The notes under the pieces: generated by a model | Told to the model about the DNA's origin: nothing | Seen by the model: the letters and a program-made list of their open reading frames with translations, nothing else | The model's database searches: none | Source: Syntrophomonadaceae bacterium | GTDB lineage: Bacteria; Bacillota; Syntrophomonadia; Syntrophomonadales; Syntrophomonadaceae | Assembly (NCBI GenBank): GCA_012522955.1 | Contig: JAAYJK010000102.1 | Location: 1 to 62,666 of the forward strand | Reading direction: 5' to 3' | Length of the DNA: 62,666 nt | Translations under genes and position numbers: made by a program | In this document: positions 17,338 to 26,563 of the stretch, piece after piece | Layout of the letters: the number at the start of each line of letters is the position of its first letter | How positions within the stretch are numbered: the stretch's first letter is position 1

Positions 17338-17369
17338 GGCAGAAATGTTTCACGTGAAACATTTCTGCC
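17338..17369. promoter_or_regulatory. parS centromere site within a 32-base perfect palindrome
   Basis: The core TGTTTCACGTGAAACA (17346-17361) equals the consensus parS of Bacillota. It is the centre of a perfect palindrome extending over 17338-17369. ParB (gene ending at 17375) loads on parS, slides as a CTP clamp and recruits SMC. The site lies only 6 bases beyond the parB stop. Confidence 0.95.
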
Positions 17370-17374
17370 TGATC

Positions 17375-18226
17375 TTAAATACCAATGATATCGCATATCC
17401 TTTCAAGGTCGTCCAAGCTATAATACTCAATAATAATTTTTCCTCCGGGGCTACCGCCAGAAACCTGAGCCCTGGTGCCCAGGCACAACTGCAGTTTTTC
17501 TTCCAAGTCTTTGACTTCGGGAGAAACTTCTAAGGCCTGGTCCCTACCGGCATCGGTCCGGGACCGACTTTTTCTTACCTTCTTCTCCAACTGTCGGACT
17601 GAAACCTTGTCCTCAACTATAGCCTGTGCCATTTTGACCTGTTCCTTAGGTTTTCCTATGGCCAGAAGAGCCCGGGCATGTCCTGCAGAAAGCTTTCCCT
17701 GCTCCAGCAGCTTTATTACCTCTTCAGGTAAAGCAAGGATTCTTACCATATTGGCCACATGGGAGCGGCTTTTGCCTATTCGTTCCGCCAGGGATTCCTG
17801 GGTGTAATTATAGCGGCTCATCATCTTTTTATAGGCTCGAGCCTCCTCCACCGGGGTCAGGTCATCTCGTTGCAAATTCTCAATAAGAGATATTTCTGCT
17901 GCCTCAACCTCCCCGATTTCTTTGACAATTACCGGTATGGTTCGTAATCCCGCCATCTGGGCTGCTCTCCAGCGTCTCTCCCCAGCAATTATTTGATATC
18001 CTTCCCCATCTGGTTTAGCCAGTATGGGTTGCAGCAAACCATGCTCTTGGATGGATACCGCCAATTCCCGCAGGGATTCTTCCTGAAATGTAGTGCGGGG
18101 CTGATCCGAGCGGGCCTTAAGTTGCTCCACTTCTATTTCCTGCATATTCTCCCCATCATATATGTTAGGCCCGACAGAGAGGAGTGCTTCCAAGCCTCTA
18201 CCTAATCCTCTTTCCTTTTTAGGCAC
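17375..18226 (-). CDS. parB: Chromosome-partitioning protein ParB (Spo0J)
   Basis: ParB binds parS, hydrolyses CTP and organises the origin for segregation. The 283-residue protein starts MPKKERGLGRGLEALL. The CTP-binding motif GERRWRAAQMAG lies at about 75-86. The HTH region includes TQESLAERIGKSRSHVANM at about 135-153, and there is a C-terminal dimer domain. A GTG start at 18226 follows GGAGGTG, which lies inside the end of parA; the two genes overlap by 8 bases. A perfect parS site follows the stop. Confidence 0.96.
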   Translation of the reverse strand: MPKKERGLGRGLEALLSVGPNIYDGENMQEIEVEQLKARSDQPRTTFQEESLRELAVSIQEHGLLQPILAKPDGEGYQIIAGERRWRAAQMAGLRTIPVIVKEIGEVEAAEISLIENLQRDDLTPVEEARAYKKMMSRYNYTQESLAERIGKSRSHVANMVRILALPEEVIKLLEQGKLSAGHARALLAIGKPKEQVKMAQAIVEDKVSVRQLEKKVRKSRSRTDAGRDQALEVSPEVKDLEEKLQLCLGTRAQVSGGSPGGKIIIEYYSLDDLERICDIIGI

Positions 18227-18980
18227 GTCTTAACACCTCCAACGCCAAATCTTGATATACCTCAGCACCCTTGCATCTGGGATCATATATTACTATTGGT
18301 TGGCCATGGCTGGGTGCCTCGCTGAGACGAACATTTCTGGGAACAATGGTCCGATATACCTGGTTTTTGAAATGCTTTTTTACCTGATCCACCACCTGTA
18401 TAGAGAGATTGGTTCTGGCATCAAACATGGTAAAAACAATTCCCTCAATACCCAGACTTCTATTCATCCTCTTTTTCACCACTGAGATGGTGTTCATTAG
18501 CTGGCTTAATCCTTCCAATGCATAATACTCACATTGAAGCGGTATAATTACAGACTGGCTGGCATTCAGGGCATTCAAGGTTAATATGCCCAGAGATGGA
18601 GGGCAATCTATCAATATCCAGTCATATTCATTATATATGGGCCTTAATGCTTCTTTTAAATAATATTCCCGCTGTTCTCGCCCGGCCAGTTCCACTTCGG
18701 CCCCGGCCAATTGAATGGTAGCGGGGATGATATCCAGATTTTCAATCCTGGACCTGCGAATCACTTCGCTAACCCCTACTTGATTGATCAAAAGATCATA
18801 AATACAATATTTAAGCCGTTGCCGATTTATGCCCAGGCCACTGCTGGCATTACCCTGAGGATCGCTGTCTATCAATAAGGTTTTATATCCTTTTAAAGCA
18901 ATGCAGGCTGCCAGGTTAATAGCAGTAGTGGTTTTGCCCACTCCCCCTTTTTGGTTGGCCACCGCAACAATCTTTGCCAT
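18219..18980 (-). CDS. parA: Chromosome-partitioning ATPase ParA (Soj)
   Basis: This ParA/MinD-family ATPase has the deviant Walker A KGGVGKTTT (about residues 11-19), IDCPPSLGILT and DSDPQGNASSGLG. It acts with ParB in origin segregation and modulates DnaA. The frame is open to 19028, but ATG at 18980 (MAKIVAVANQKGG) is the normal family start and has GAGGTG upstream. The result is 253 residues. parA and parB form one operon, separated from noc by a terminator. Confidence 0.95.
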   Translation of the reverse strand: MAKIVAVANQKGGVGKTTTAINLAACIALKGYKTLLIDSDPQGNASSGLGINRQRLKYCIYDLLINQVGVSEVIRRSRIENLDIIPATIQLAGAEVELAGREQREYYLKEALRPIYNEYDWILIDCPPSLGILTLNALNASQSVIIPLQCEYYALEGLSQLMNTISVVKKRMNRSLGIEGIVFTMFDARTNLSIQVVDQVKKHFKNQVYRTIVPRNVRLSEAPSHGQPIVIYDPRCKGAEVYQDLALEVLRRA

Positions 18981-19485
18981 TTGCGTAAATTCACCTCTAT
19001 AAGCAGCAATGAAGCCATCCGCCAACACTCTGGGTCAGTAGGCTGGTCCATCCCGTGGGGGCTGAAACCGTCCTGGTGATAACTATAAGGCCAAGGCTAA
19101 AACCTGCTGTCAATATTCACTACCTGTTATTATATCAGAGATGCCTATTAATAGAGTAAAAACTAAAGCTTTCCCGGGTGAATTTTTTGCGTTGCTAATG
19201 CTCCAGCCTAAACCGAGATATTATCAGGCGTCTGGTAGTATCCTTTCCCTTCACCCCCACCCTGGCAAAACCTGGAAATGACAGGGGTTACTCCAGCGTA
19301 TATAACCCTAATGCCTTTACAACCAAGCAACAAGTTACTTAACATTCATCGGACGTTAAAAAGCCCTGAAAAAAGCGGCAATATTACCGTTTCCGGGGCT
19401 TTCGTTCTTTTCTCCTATTCAATCCAACTCATATAAACTCGTTGTATAAAAAAACTGCTAGTTAATTGTACTCTCGGTTTACACC
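18981..19485. other. Intergenic region between noc and parA
   Basis: These 505 bases contain no clear gene. They hold the noc terminator (19355-19404) and a degenerate Noc-site-like sequence, TTTCCCGGGTGAA, near 19171. The parAB promoter must be here on the minus strand but I cannot place it reliably. Confidence 0.5.
19355..19404 (-). terminator. Terminator after noc
   Basis: AAAGCCC (about 19359) and GGGGCTTT (about 19395-19402) enclose a longer imperfect stem. On the minus strand a T-run follows (GGGCTTTTTAACG). It lies about 85 bases after the noc stop. Confidence 0.75.
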
Positions 19486-20349
19486 TTAAATACCGGTTAT
19501 TCTTCGTAAGTTCTTTTTGCTCTTGCTAATCCTGATAATAATTTCGTATTGTTCTTCTCCTTCTCGATCTTCCATTGCTATATCAATTCCAGTCTGTCGG
19601 GCTCTCTTTACCGTTTCTTTAATGGTGTTAATAAATATCCTGGCGTCCCGGATAATCATTGAAACATTTTGCCTGTTGCTGTGGGCTTTGTTTTCGCCCG
19701 GAATATTATTGCGACTTAGCTTATCTACCAGTTCTTCTGTTTCTTTAACGGTTAAATCCTGTTCAACTATCTTGCTTAATATGGCCATCTGGGTCTCGGC
19801 ATTGTTGATCTTCAATAGGGCACGAGCATGTCTCTCGCTAACCATGGCTGGATTGATACTTCCCTTAACCACTTCCGGCAGTTTTAAAATCCGCAGTTTA
19901 TTGGCAATAGCGGACTGACTCCGGCCCACTTTGCGGGCTACTTCCTCTTGAGTCATCCCAAACTGGTTAATAAGGATATTATAGGCATGGGCCTCTTCAA
20001 AATAGTTCAATTCTTTACGTTGAATGTTTTCAATTAGTGATATGGCGGCGGCTTTTTCGTCGTTCATTTCCTGTACCATAGCTGGAATTTCCTTTAGTCC
20101 CAGCATTCTACAAGCCCTATATCTTCGCTCTCCTGCTACAATCTGATACCCATTGGGAATGGCTCTAACGATGATGGGTTGAATCAATCCATAGGCCTGG
20201 ATTGATTCGGCTAAATCCGACAGGTCCTCTTCATCAAATTCCTGCCGGGGTTGATAAGGATTGGTCTGTATCTTTTCCAGTGGGAGTTTAATTATTTGCA
20301 GCCTATTCTTGTTTTTATCTCCTCTCCAGGGCCACTTTTTTTTACTCAT
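19486..20349 (-). CDS. noc: Nucleoid occlusion protein (Noc, ParB-like)
   Basis: This second ParB-family protein (287 residues) has ParB/CTP motif GERRYRACRMLG (about 79-90) and HTH segment TQEEVARKVGRSQSAIANKL. It lies upstream of parAB and directly after rsmG, exactly where noc sits in Bacillota. Its divergent N-terminus (MSKKKWPWRGDKNKN) is basic and aromatic; the Noc N-terminus binds membrane, which fits, although no strong amphipathic helix is obvious. It should bind NBS rather than parS, and a perfect NBS occurs at 9592-9607. It prevents division over the nucleoid. Confidence 0.88.
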   Translation of the reverse strand: MSKKKWPWRGDKNKNRLQIIKLPLEKIQTNPYQPRQEFDEEDLSDLAESIQAYGLIQPIIVRAIPNGYQIVAGERRYRACRMLGLKEIPAMVQEMNDEKAAAISLIENIQRKELNYFEEAHAYNILINQFGMTQEEVARKVGRSQSAIANKLRILKLPEVVKGSINPAMVSERHARALLKINNAETQMAILSKIVEQDLTVKETEELVDKLSRNNIPGENKAHSNRQNVSMIIRDARIFINTIKETVKRARQTGIDIAMEDREGEEQYEIIIRISKSKKNLRRITGI

Positions 20350-20362
20350 CTATGATGCTCCT

Positions 20363-21010
20363 TCACAATGGCCGCTTAACCGGCAAACCTGGTCGCCGTG
20401 GGAATTTTTCCGGACTAGCCTGCTGCTTCCTTATCTGGATAATGGCTCTTTGACGATCTTCCCCTAGTGGATATAGAAAAACTTCCTCCACCACTCCCCC
20501 TAAGAGCTCAAGGATCTTTTCTGCTTCCTCTATTTCTTCCTGATACCGGGGCCCTTTCCACAGCCATACTATCCCACCTATTCGAGCCAAGGGCAAACAG
20601 TATTCCAAAACCACTCGCATACTGGCTACGGCTCGACTGCAAACCACATCAAAGCTTTCACGATAATCTTGGTGCTGACCAATCACCTCGGCTCTCTCCC
20701 TGATTACTTGAACGTGCTGAAGTTTTAGCAAATCAATGGCCTGTTTAAGAAAATGGCTCTTTTTTAAATCAACTTCCAGCAAAGTGTAGTGATTGTTTTT
20801 ATCCGCTATAGCCATTACCAGTCCTGGCATTCCGGCGCCGCTACCTATATCTATTACTCGATAATCTTGAAATTGCCAGCGTTCAAAAATCTTTAGACTA
20901 TCTTCAATATGCAAATCCAAATCCTCGCTGCTCATCCTTCTGCTAATCAGGTTGGTGTTTTGGTTGGCAGCCAACAAATAATTTTTGTATCTCTTAACAT
21001 TATTTTCCAT
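20363..21010 (-). CDS. rsmG: 16S rRNA (guanine-N7)-methyltransferase RsmG
   Basis: RsmG methylates G527 (E. coli numbering) of 16S rRNA using SAM. The 215-residue protein shows the SAM-binding motif VIDIGSGAGMPGL (about 53-65) and SFDVVCSRAVASM. Its N-terminus is slightly shorter than common homologues, and the frame stays open upstream past mnmG, so a start a few codons earlier is possible. It lies 8 bases after mnmG in mnmE-mnmG-rsmG-noc. Confidence 0.93.
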   Translation of the reverse strand: MENNVKRYKNYLLAANQNTNLISRRMSSEDLDLHIEDSLKIFERWQFQDYRVIDIGSGAGMPGLVMAIADKNNHYTLLEVDLKKSHFLKQAIDLLKLQHVQVIRERAEVIGQHQDYRESFDVVCSRAVASMRVVLEYCLPLARIGGIVWLWKGPRYQEEIEEAEKILELLGGVVEEVFLYPLGEDRQRAIIQIRKQQASPEKFPRRPGLPVKRPL

Positions 21011-21018
21011 GCCCTGCT

Positions 21019-22893
21019 CTAATTCCTTCTTTTCTTTTCCAAATAAATGTATAAAACATTTATATCGGCTGGATTTACTCCTGTAATTCGAGAAGCTTGT
21101 CCCATGGAAGTGGGTCTTACCTCTTTTAGCCGTTGTCTGGCCTCGTTGGCCAAACCATAAACTTCATCGTAATCTATTTCAACTGGGATCCTACGGTTTT
21201 CCATTTTTTCAAACTTTTTAACCTGCTCTTGCTGCTTGGCAATATATCCCTGGTATTTCGATTGAATTTGGATCTGTTCCGCTATATCCTCATCCAGGAC
21301 ATTGATCCAATTCATATTTTCAAAATCAGATACTCCTATTTCCGGTCTTTTTAATAAGTCCCACCAAGACAATCGGTCTTTTAAAGGAGCACTGCCTTTT
21401 TCCTTAAGAAAAGCCGTTGCTTCCAGGTCGGCTGGAGTAAAAGTATTTTGCTGAAACAATGTTTTGGTTTTTTCCAGGGTTTCCATTTTGCTGTTAAAAT
21501 CTTGCCATCGCCTATCGTCAACCAGACCGATTTCCCGGCCTTTAGCGGTCAACCTGATATCCGCATTATCCTGCCTCAATAGCAGCCGGTATTCAGCTCG
21601 GGAGGTTAATAAGCGATAAGGTTCGTCAATATCTTTGTTGACCAGGTCATCTATGAGCACCCCAATAAAGGCTTCATTTCTCTTTAAAACCAGAGCTTCC
21701 TTCTCCTGTACCTTTAATGCTGCATTGATACCGGCTACCAATCCCTGAGCGGCAGCTTCTTCGTAGCCGGAAGTACCGTTAATCTGTCCAGCCGTGAAAA
21801 GTCCTTCTATTGCCTTAGTTTCCAGGCTTAGCTTCAATTGAGCTGGAGGAACATAATCATATTCTATAGCATAACCAGTCCGCATAATGCGAACGTTTTC
21901 CAGCCCCGGTATGCTCTTTAATACCGCCATCTGCACATCCTCCGGCAGACTGGTGTTTAGTCCCTGCACATACATCTCATCCGTATGTCGGCCTTCCGGC
22001 TCCACAAACAGCTGATGAGCATCTTTGTGGGAAAACCGAACCACTTTATCTTCGAATGATGGGCAATATCGGGGACCTCGCCCCTTAATTACTCCAGTAA
22101 ACATGGGCGCTCTATCAATGTTATCCATTACGATCTGGTGGGTCTGAGCTGTACTGTGAGTCAACCAGCACGAGAGCTGGGGTCTGTTGATCCGGGGGCT
22201 TATAAAGGAAAACGTCAATGGACGCTCATCCCCTGGCTGTTCTGTCATTTTGGAAAAGTCTACGCTTCTTCTGTTTATACGAGGGGGGGTACCGGTTTTA
22301 AATCTCCCCAGTTCTATTCCATTATTTAATAAACTAGCCGACAATTTCTGGGCTGGGAATTGATTACCAGGGCCTCCATCATAAATTACATCCCCTATGA
22401 TAATACGTCCTTTTAAATAGGTCCCAGATGTTATTACTACCGCCTGGCATTTAAATCTGGCTCCGGTTTTAGTAATTACAGCGCCAACTCTATCCTGAGT
22501 GATTTCCAGGTCTTCTATTTCTGCCATTAAAACGTCTAGATTCGGCTGAGCTAGCAGAATTTTAAGCATTTCCCGGTAGTATTCCTGTTTATCGGCTTGA
22601 GCCCTTAGGGCTTGAACCGCTGGACCCTTACCGGTGTTAATTATCCGCATTTGTATTTGGGCTTTGTCAATATTGATAGCCATTTCCCCGCCCAGGGCAT
22701 CAATCTCCCGGACCAGCTGGGCTTTGGCCGGACCGCCAATAGAAGGATTACAAGGCATTAATGCAATATGCTCCATACTCAGGGTGCACAGTAGTGTCTT
22801 ACACCCCATTCGGGCTGAAGCTAAAGCTGCTTCGCAGCCAGCATGTCCAGCGCCTATTACCACTACTTCATAATTACCTGCCTGGTAAATCAT
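21019..22893 (-). CDS. mnmG: tRNA uridine-5-carboxymethylaminomethyl modification enzyme MnmG (GidA)
   Basis: MnmG with MnmE modifies the wobble uridine of several tRNAs, using FAD and methylene-THF. The 624-residue protein has the FAD motif [15 protein letters not shown] (about 11-25), [20 protein letters not shown] (about 47-66), GTYLKG and the C-terminal YxGY-type helical domain ([12 protein letters not shown]). Length is normal. It lies between mnmE and rsmG, 37 bases after mnmE. Confidence 0.96.
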   Translation of the reverse strand: MIYQAGNYEVVVIGAGHAGCEAALASARMGCKTLLCTLSMEHIALMPCNPSIGGPAKAQLVREIDALGGEMAINIDKAQIQMRIINTGKGPAVQALRAQADKQEYYREMLKILLAQPNLDVLMAEIEDLEITQDRVGAVITKTGARFKCQAVVITSGTYLKGRIIIGDVIYDGGPGNQFPAQKLSASLLNNGIELGRFKTGTPPRINRRSVDFSKMTEQPGDERPLTFSFISPRINRPQLSCWLTHSTAQTHQIVMDNIDRAPMFTGVIKGRGPRYCPSFEDKVVRFSHKDAHQLFVEPEGRHTDEMYVQGLNTSLPEDVQMAVLKSIPGLENVRIMRTGYAIEYDYVPPAQLKLSLETKAIEGLFTAGQINGTSGYEEAAAQGLVAGINAALKVQEKEALVLKRNEAFIGVLIDDLVNKDIDEPYRLLTSRAEYRLLLRQDNADIRLTAKGREIGLVDDRRWQDFNSKMETLEKTKTLFQQNTFTPADLEATAFLKEKGSAPLKDRLSWWDLLKRPEIGVSDFENMNWINVLDEDIAEQIQIQSKYQGYIAKQQEQVKKFEKMENRRIPVEIDYDEVYGLANEARQRLKEVRPTSMGQASRITGVNPADINVLYIYLEKKRRN

Positions 22894-22930
22894 TTTTGTC
22901 CTCCACTCCTAATTAATTAACCCCGTTTAT

Positions 22931-24313
22931 CTATTTGCCAATACAAAATTCTCTAAATATTCTATCAATACTCTCTTCCTTTAAATCCCTTCCGGTAAGC
23001 TGACCTAGGCTTATCAAAGCATTCTGCATATCCACTCCCAGGCAATCCATGGGCACCAGTTCCAAAGCTTCCAGTACTTCCTGAATATATTGCCGAGCTT
23101 CTTTTAACAATTCCTTTTGTCTCAAGCTCACCGTAAATTCCAGCTGCTCATTATCGGCTAAACCAGCTGTAACCTTTTTTTCAATCATTTCCGCCAAGGA
23201 TTGGATGCCTATGTCGTCTTTGGTGGAAGCCCATATTACATCCAGACTGGAAAAGTGACGCTCAATATCCTTCTGTTTGATGTTCTTTGCCATCAAGTCA
23301 TCCTTATTAATAAGCAGAATAATACGCTCCTGCTTTTCCAGACTGCGGTAAATGTTCATATCTTCCTCTGTCATGCCCGCTTCCACATCCAGCACCAATA
23401 CTACCAGATCAGCTTCGCTTATAGCCTGCCTAGCCTTATCGATTCCTATTTTTTCAACTAAATCGCTGGTGTCTCTTATCCCGGCGGTGTCAATAATTTT
23501 GACAGGAATACCTTGGATATTAACATACTCTTCTATCACATCCCTGGTAGTACCCGGGACATCAGTAACTATCGCCCTTTCCTTCCTCAACAAAGCATTT
23601 AGCAGGCTGGATTTGCCTACATTGGGCTTTCCACATATGGCTACACTGATACCCTCTTTGTAAACATCTCCCAATTCTCCAGCTCTCAACATTTTATCAA
23701 TCCCATCCCGGCTGCTCTCCATTAACTCCCTTACCCGCCGGTAATCTAAATCACCTATGTCTTCCGAAAAATCCAGGCTGGCTTCAAGCAACATATTAGC
23801 CTCCAGCAGCAAGTCTTCCAAGCTTTTAATATACTGGCTGTTTTTCCCTTCCATTTGTTTTAAGGCCAGCTTAAGCCCCCGCTCAGTTTTTGCCCTGATT
23901 ATATCTATAACTGCCTCCGCTTGAACTGCATCCATTTTGCCATTCAGAAAAGCCCGTTGGGTAAATTCCCCGGGCTGGGCCAGTCTAATTCCCAGACTCA
24001 ATACCCGCTGCAAACATCTTTTGGCCGCCAGGGCTCCTCCATGGCAGTTTATTTCCACCATTTCTTCTCCGGTATAACTTCGAGGCGACTTCATAATAGA
24101 CACCAATACTTCATCCAAAATACCCTGCTCTTCGTCCTTTATATAACCCAAAGTTAGGGTAAATGGCTTTCGAGATCGCAAGTCCTTGCCCGGAGCTCTT
24201 GGCTGAAACACCTTATTGATTTTTTCTATAGCACCTTCCCCACTTACCCTGACTATGGCAATTCCCCCTTCACCTAGGGGAGTGGAGATAGCTCCTATAA
24301 TATCATCATACAT
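22931..24313 (-). CDS. mnmE: tRNA modification GTPase MnmE (TrmE)
   Basis: MnmE partners MnmG at tRNA wobble uridine. The 460-residue protein has an N-terminal formyl-THF-binding domain (DDIIGAISTPLGEGGIAIVR), then a GTPase domain inserted in a helical domain: GKPNVGKSSLLNAL (about 229), DTAGIRDT and INKDD. It ends with the essential FCIGK motif, whose Cys is conserved. A terminator of jag lies upstream, so mnmE probably starts a transcript. Confidence 0.96.
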   Translation of the reverse strand: MYDDIIGAISTPLGEGGIAIVRVSGEGAIEKINKVFQPRAPGKDLRSRKPFTLTLGYIKDEEQGILDEVLVSIMKSPRSYTGEEMVEINCHGGALAAKRCLQRVLSLGIRLAQPGEFTQRAFLNGKMDAVQAEAVIDIIRAKTERGLKLALKQMEGKNSQYIKSLEDLLLEANMLLEASLDFSEDIGDLDYRRVRELMESSRDGIDKMLRAGELGDVYKEGISVAICGKPNVGKSSLLNALLRKERAIVTDVPGTTRDVIEEYVNIQGIPVKIIDTAGIRDTSDLVEKIGIDKARQAISEADLVVLVLDVEAGMTEEDMNIYRSLEKQERIILLINKDDLMAKNIKQKDIERHFSSLDVIWASTKDDIGIQSLAEMIEKKVTAGLADNEQLEFTVSLRQKELLKEARQYIQEVLEALELVPMDCLGVDMQNALISLGQLTGRDLKEESIDRIFREFCIGK

Positions 24314-24382
24314 GGCCTTTCTCCATTTCTTTTTACTCTATTAACTTGGATTTATAGATGGTTTTATAGTACTTTATATCAT

Positions 24383-24407
24383 AAAAAAAGGCCCTCGCAA
24401 GGGCCTC
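24383..24407 (-). terminator. Terminator after jag
   Basis: AGGCCC (24389-24394) and GGGCCT (24401-24406) form a hairpin. On the minus strand seven T residues follow. It lies 13 bases after the jag stop and closes the rpmH-rnpA-yidD-yidC-jag transcript. Confidence 0.9.
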
Positions 24408-24419
24408 TTCTTTTATCTT

Positions 24420-25049
24420 TTACTTTTTCACGGTAATAACTACCTTGCGATTGGGTTCATCCCCGGTGGAATATGTGGTTACCTGGGGGTCTCCTTGCAA
24501 GACGGTATGGATGATCCTTCTTTCCTGGGGACTCATGGGCCTCATAACCACATTCCTTTGGGTAGTCTTTACTTTATCAGATAGTTTAATAGCCAGCTTT
24601 TCCAGGGATTTTTCTTTTTTTCTCCTATAATCTTCTACATCCAGTACGATCCTGATTTTTTCTTCTCTATCTTTATTAACGATCAAACTGGTCATATACT
24701 GTAAGGCATTAAGAGTTTCCCCTTTTCTGCCTATTACTAATCCCATATCTTTGCCGATAATATTTATTCTTACTTTCTCTTGGTCCCGTTCTACTCTATC
24801 TATCTTGTAGTCGATTTTCATTTTGTTGAGTAATTCAACCAGGGTCTTTTTCACTTCTTCTTCTGGCTTTTCTCTTACAGTTACCTTCACTATCGCCGGC
24901 TTTTTACCTACTATTCCTAATATTCCTTTATTAGCCTCTTCTATTACTTCTATTATCACATCATCAATTTCGCAACCCAATTCATCTAATGCTGCTTTAA
25001 TAGCTTCATCAACGCTTTTTCCTCTTTTTTCTATCGCGTGATCTTCCAT
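24420..25049 (-). CDS. jag: Jag/KhpB RNA-binding protein (SpoIIIJ-associated)
   Basis: This 209-residue protein has the Jag N-terminal domain (1-50, KSVDEAIKAALDELG), a KH domain with GRKGETLNALQYMTS (about 112-126) and a C-terminal R3H domain with MSPQERRIIHTVLQ. It binds RNA, and homologues influence cell elongation and sporulation. AAAGGAGGAAAG precedes ATG 25049. The gene therefore overlaps the 3' end of yidC by 41 bases, which suggests tight translational coupling. Confidence 0.94.
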   Translation of the reverse strand: MEDHAIEKRGKSVDEAIKAALDELGCEIDDVIIEVIEEANKGILGIVGKKPAIVKVTVREKPEEEVKKTLVELLNKMKIDYKIDRVERDQEKVRINIIGKDMGLVIGRKGETLNALQYMTSLIVNKDREEKIRIVLDVEDYRRKKEKSLEKLAIKLSDKVKTTQRNVVMRPMSPQERRIIHTVLQGDPQVTTYSTGDEPNRKVVITVKK

Positions 25050-25848
25050 TATTATTCTTTCCTCCTTTGTCCCTCCCTGTTTGGTCTGTATTATCCGAGA
25101 CCTTCGGTTCTTCAGAGCTCACAGTTCCTTCTTTGGTAGAAAACTCCCCTTCGATAGCCAAACCTGGATTAGTTAAGACTTTATTTTGTTTGCTGTGCCA
25201 GTTAACATACAATTGCTGTAGTATACCCAGGATATTAAACATTACCCAGTAAATAGGAAGTCCGGCCGGCATTTTCAAAACAATCCAGGCCATAAAAAGC
25301 GGCATTATATATAACATTGATTTCTGGGTCGGATCTTTTGTATCGACCATAGAAATTCTTTGCTGCAGATAGGTAGTAAGTGCAGCTAAAATAGGGAGAT
25401 AAATCGGAATTATATTCCCTTGCTCAATATAATAAGATACTGATTGCCCAATATTCGAGATTCCAAAAAAGGAGGCATGTTCTACCACTACAAATTCAAA
25501 ATTAATCAGTGATTGATAAAATGCTATAAAAATGGGCATTTGTATTAAGAGAGGAAGGCATCCACCAAAGGGACTTACACCTTTCTCCTTGTACAATTCC
25601 ATGGTTTTTTTCTGTAGTATTTCGGGTTCATCTTTAAATTTTTCTTGAATGTATTTTACTTCGGGTTGTATTTCCTGCATACCCCGCATGGATTTCATTT
25701 GTTTTTGAGTAAGCGGGAACAAAGCTATCTTTATTAATATGGTAATCAGTATTATCGCTAACCCATAATTTGGTACACCGAAAAAAACTGTGATCTCATA
25801 CATGACCTGAATAAATTCAGAAAACCAGTGTACAATAGCCTGCCACAA
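25009..25848 (-). CDS. yidC: Membrane protein insertase YidC (SpoIIIJ/OxaA)
   Basis: This 279-residue protein is the short Bacillota form of YidC. Its transmembrane core starts at about residue 25 (GLAIILITILIKIALFPLT, with the conserved hydrophilic-groove Lys). A coiled hairpin with KFKDEPEILQKK follows, then GCLPLLIQMPIFIAFY. The C-terminal tail is long and basic (NNNGRSRDRKKRKKR), as in ribosome-interacting forms. The likely start is TTG at 25848 with AGGGA as ribosome site. That site lies at the 3' arm of a hairpin, so initiation may be regulated. yidC follows yidD and precedes jag. Confidence 0.93.
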   Translation of the reverse strand: MWQAIVHWFSEFIQVMYEITVFFGVPNYGLAIILITILIKIALFPLTQKQMKSMRGMQEIQPEVKYIQEKFKDEPEILQKKTMELYKEKGVSPFGGCLPLLIQMPIFIAFYQSLINFEFVVVEHASFFGISNIGQSVSYYIEQGNIIPIYLPILAALTTYLQQRISMVDTKDPTQKSMLYIMPLFMAWIVLKMPAGLPIYWVMFNILGILQQLYVNWHSKQNKVLTNPGLAIEGEFSTKEGTVSSEEPKVSDNTDQTGRDKGGKNNNGRSRDRKKRKKR

Positions 25849-25855
25849 ATTAGTC

Positions 25856-25882
25856 CCTGCTATTTAGCATTTAAATAGCAGG
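25856..25882 (-). promoter_or_regulatory. Hairpin overlapping the yidC ribosome site
   Basis: Arms CCTGCTATTTA and TAAATAGCAGG are an 11-base perfect inverted repeat. On the minus strand the distal arm runs into AGGGA just before the yidC TTG start. A strong GGAGGTGAAG lies on the other side of the hairpin, as does a six-codon frame MLNSRD. It could be an attenuator, a terminator without a good U-tract, or a translational control element. Confidence 0.5.
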
Positions 25883-25965
25883 CTTCACCTCCTTACTAAC
25901 TGGAGAAGCTCTAGCTTCTTATATAGATGTCAATGGATAATTATCCCACCTAGCCGTAATGTTGG

Positions 25966-26178
25966 CTATGGAACCGGATCATATCCTCCTGGATGAAATG
26001 GATGACATCTTAAAATTCTCCTGACTGATAACCATCCCCCTTTAAAAATGCCATATTTTTCAATTGCCTCAATAGAATACATGGAACAGGAAGGATAATA
26101 TATACATGTAGGTGATTTTATAAGGAATTTAACTTGTTGATATATTTTGATTAAGCCAATCAGCATGTTTTTCAGCAC
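25966..26178 (-). CDS. yidD: Membrane protein insertion efficiency factor YidD
   Basis: This 70-residue protein carries the YidD hallmark cysteines and order: [19 protein letters not shown] followed by [19 protein letters not shown]. YidD assists YidC-dependent insertion at the membrane. A GTG start at 26178 overlaps the rnpA stop region by a few bases, so translation is coupled to rnpA. Position between rnpA and yidC is classical. Confidence 0.93.
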   Translation of the reverse strand: MLKNMLIGLIKIYQQVKFLIKSPTCIYYPSCSMYSIEAIEKYGIFKGGWLSVRRILRCHPFHPGGYDPVP

Positions 26179-26507
26179 AGTCCTGCTCTCCTCATGACTT
26201 TTCGATAATCACTATTCACTTGATCCCAGCTGGCTTGTTTAATAGTTGGGCGAGCAATGACTACCACATCTACTTTTTCCTTAATTTCACCTATATTTTG
26301 ATATATAACTGTTCTAAGTCTGCGTTTGGCCTGGTTCCTATACACCGCATTGCCTACTTTTTTGCTGGTTACAATACCATAGCGGCTATTTTTAGCTTCA
26401 GAGCCAATAATAAAAACCACTATATATTTTCCTGGTATTTTTTTCCCTTTTTAATATATATTATCATATTCTTTTTTCTTGTTGATTCGGTACTCTTTAT
26501 TTAACAT
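26172..26507 (-). pseudogene. rnpA: Ribonuclease P protein component with an in-frame stop at codon 19
   Basis: RnpA is the protein subunit of RNase P, which matures tRNA 5' ends. From ATG 26507 (GGGAAGG upstream) the frame reads MLNKEYRINKKKEYDNIY, then TAA at 26453-26451, then KGKKIPGKYIVVFIIG and the rest in the same frame. RnpA homologues normally have Lys or Arg here, so one substitution (AAA to TAA) explains it. The remainder looks intact, including SKKVGNAVYRNQAKRRLR (the RNR signature region). Re-initiation at GTG 26420 would give 82 residues, losing the N-terminal substrate-binding strand. Since rnpA is normally essential, a sequencing error or a functional shortened protein are both possible. 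I label it broken, not dead. Confidence 0.7.
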
Positions 26508-26563
26508 GGCAACCTTCCCAAAAACGCAGCTATCCAATAAATCAAAAGGTCGCTTGTTACGAC

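Noticed and set aside
19165-19182. Second Noc-binding site near 19171
   Set aside because: TTTCCCGGGTGAA matches only one half well and lacks symmetry.
26451-26453. The rnpA TAA as a recoded codon
   Set aside because: TAA is not decoded by tRNA-Sec (UGA only), and nothing in the window suggests any other recoding.
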